From Corallium rubrum (taxonomy: Eukaryota; Cnidaria; Anthozoa; Scleralcyonacea; Coralliidae): 64,000 nucleotides of DNA. Below the pieces are notes generated by a model. That model made no database searches, was not told where the DNA came from, and saw only the letters and a program-made list of their open reading frames with translations. Shown piece after piece: positions 63,069 through 64,000 of this stretch. The stretch's first letter is position 1. Each line of letters begins with the position of its first letter. The stretch lies in assembly GCA_964035015.1 (NCBI GenBank), contig OZ035997.1, positions 66,607,337 to 66,671,336 of the forward strand. Reading direction: 5' to 3'. Made by a program: the position numbers and the translations under genes.

Positions 63069-64000
63069 TATTATAAATGATATTGGGCATTTCACTCGAT
63101 TACACAGCATGTTCTAAGGATTTAGGGTGAAGGAAAATTCGAGTGTAGAATATATACATTTTAAGACCAAACCGGGAGCAGTTGCGAAAAATGCAACTAC
63201 ACAGGCCCTCCGGCAGGAATTGAACCCACGACCTTGCGATTCTAGTGCAATGCTCTGACCACTGAGCCACGGAGGCCGTTGCCGAGAGCTTGATCGCGAG
63301 TTCTGTATATATAATAAGGTGGTAATGCCAGGAGAGAATTGGGTATATTATAAATGATATTGGGCATTTCACTCGATTACACAGCATGTTCTAAGGATTT
63401 AGGGTGAAGGAAAATTCGAGTGTAGAATATATACATTTTAAGACCAAACCGGGAGCAGTTGCGAAAAATGCAACTACACAGGCCCTCCGGCAGGAATTGA
63501 ACCCACGACCTTGCGATTCTAGTGCAATGCTCTGACCACTGAGCCACGGAGGCCGTTGCCGAGAGCTTGATCGCGAGTTCTGTATATATAATAAGGTGGT
63601 AATGCCAGGAGAGAATTGGGTATATTATAAATGATATTGGGCATTTCACTCGATTACACAGCATGTTCTAAGGATTTAGGGTGAAGGAAAATTCGAGTGT
63701 AGAATATATAAATTTTAAGACCAAACCGGGAGCAGTTGCGAAAAATGCAACTACACAGGCCCTCCGGCAGGAATTGAACCCACGACCTTGCGATTCTAGT
63801 GCAATGCTCTGACCACTGAGCCACGGAGGCCGTTGCCGAGAGCTTGATCGCGAGTTCTGTATATATAATAAGGTGGTAATGCCAGGAGAGAATTGGGTAT
63901 ATTATAAATGATATTGGGCATTTCACTCGATTACACAGCATGTTCTAAGGATTTAGGGTGAAGGAAAATTCGAGTGTAGAATATATACATTTTAAGACCA
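63069..64000 (-). repeat. 277-bp tandem array with a tRNA-like module
   Basis: Copies start near 63069, 63346, 63623 and 63900 (period 277, a few substitutions only) and run off the window. On the minus strand each complete unit holds GGCCTCCGTGGCTCAGTGGT (box A type) and GTCGTGGGTTCAATTCCTGC (box B type). An anticodon-like arm TTGC-A-CTAGAAT-C-GCAA lies between them. The acceptor ends pair only with a bulge, so this is a tRNA-derived SINE head rather than a tRNA gene. The 95-aa reading in each copy is an artefact of the repeat. Confidence 0.9.

Noticed and set aside
63180..63290. Possible true tRNA gene
   Set aside because: Box A, box B and an anticodon-like arm exist, but the acceptor stem pairs only with a bulge and the anticodon stem has a mismatch. 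A SINE head fits better.
63100..63941. Three identical 95-aa readings
   Set aside because: They repeat every 277 bp and overlap a tRNA-like SINE head. They reflect the tandem repeat rather than genes.

Overview
This is eukaryotic DNA: AT-rich, with spliced genes, microsatellites, tRNA-derived SINEs and many stacked transposable elements (TEs). The element types (an OTU- and endonuclease-bearing Helitron, animal CACTA/EnSpm, Merlin, hAT and Tc1-like MITEs, a CR1/L2-like LINE) and a 5S rRNA of animal type point to a metazoan. A cnidarian such as a coral or sea anemone is most likely, but that is inference. I see no convincing ordinary single-copy host protein gene; nearly every coding stretch belongs to a mobile element or a virus-like relic.

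Layout. 0-3.1 kb: a decayed LINE, then relics of a virus-like element (adenain-type protease and two hypothetical ORFs). 3.3-5.7 kb: a SINE, a 151-bp tandem array and a hAT-like MITE. 5.8-34.4 kb: a Helentron-type Helitron on the minus strand (basic N-terminus, a 2A-like peptide, OTU protease, Helitron N domain, HUH Rep, PIF1 helicase, EEP endonuclease). It is split by a 20.8-kb CACTA element (7779-28583) inserted at a TA with a perfect 2-bp duplication; joining the flanks restores the helicase frame. The CACTA element has two divergent multi-exon genes (DDE transposase; SAM-like accessory protein). A 6.25-kb Merlin element (16188-22435), flanked by a perfect 8-bp duplication, sits inside the accessory gene. 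The Merlin carries its transposase, a divergent DUF3987-like P-loop ATPase gene and a 2-kb satellite. A 590-bp hAT MITE with an 8-bp duplication also lies in an intron of the accessory gene.

34.4-39.7 kb: a 69-bp minisatellite, an RPA-like single-strand DNA-binding pseudogene, a second Helentron 5' fragment interrupted by a MITE, and a virus-like P-loop ATPase relic. 39.8 kb: a 5S rRNA gene. 40-51.5 kb: a long-inverted-repeat element, a broken hAT transposase, a hAT-like non-autonomous element holding a Harbinger-like MITE, tandem duplications and an 841-bp uninterrupted GATA tract. 51.5-60.6 kb: an apparently intact two-gene unit on the minus strand, a 671-aa TNP2-like transposase followed by an 11-exon DUF4806-like gene whose introns are full of MITEs and foldbacks. 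60.7-64 kb: a 0.8-kb foldback, AT tracts, a near-perfect 149-bp palindrome and a 277-bp tandem array with a tRNA-like module in each unit.

How the parts relate. The strongest result is the relative chronology: Helentron first, CACTA into it, Merlin and the hAT MITE into CACTA. The Helentron and RPA parts carry frameshifts and stops. The CACTA transposase and the DUF4806/TNP2-like unit look much better preserved. Exon limits come from canonical splice signals and reading-frame continuity read by eye; no alignment or search was run.
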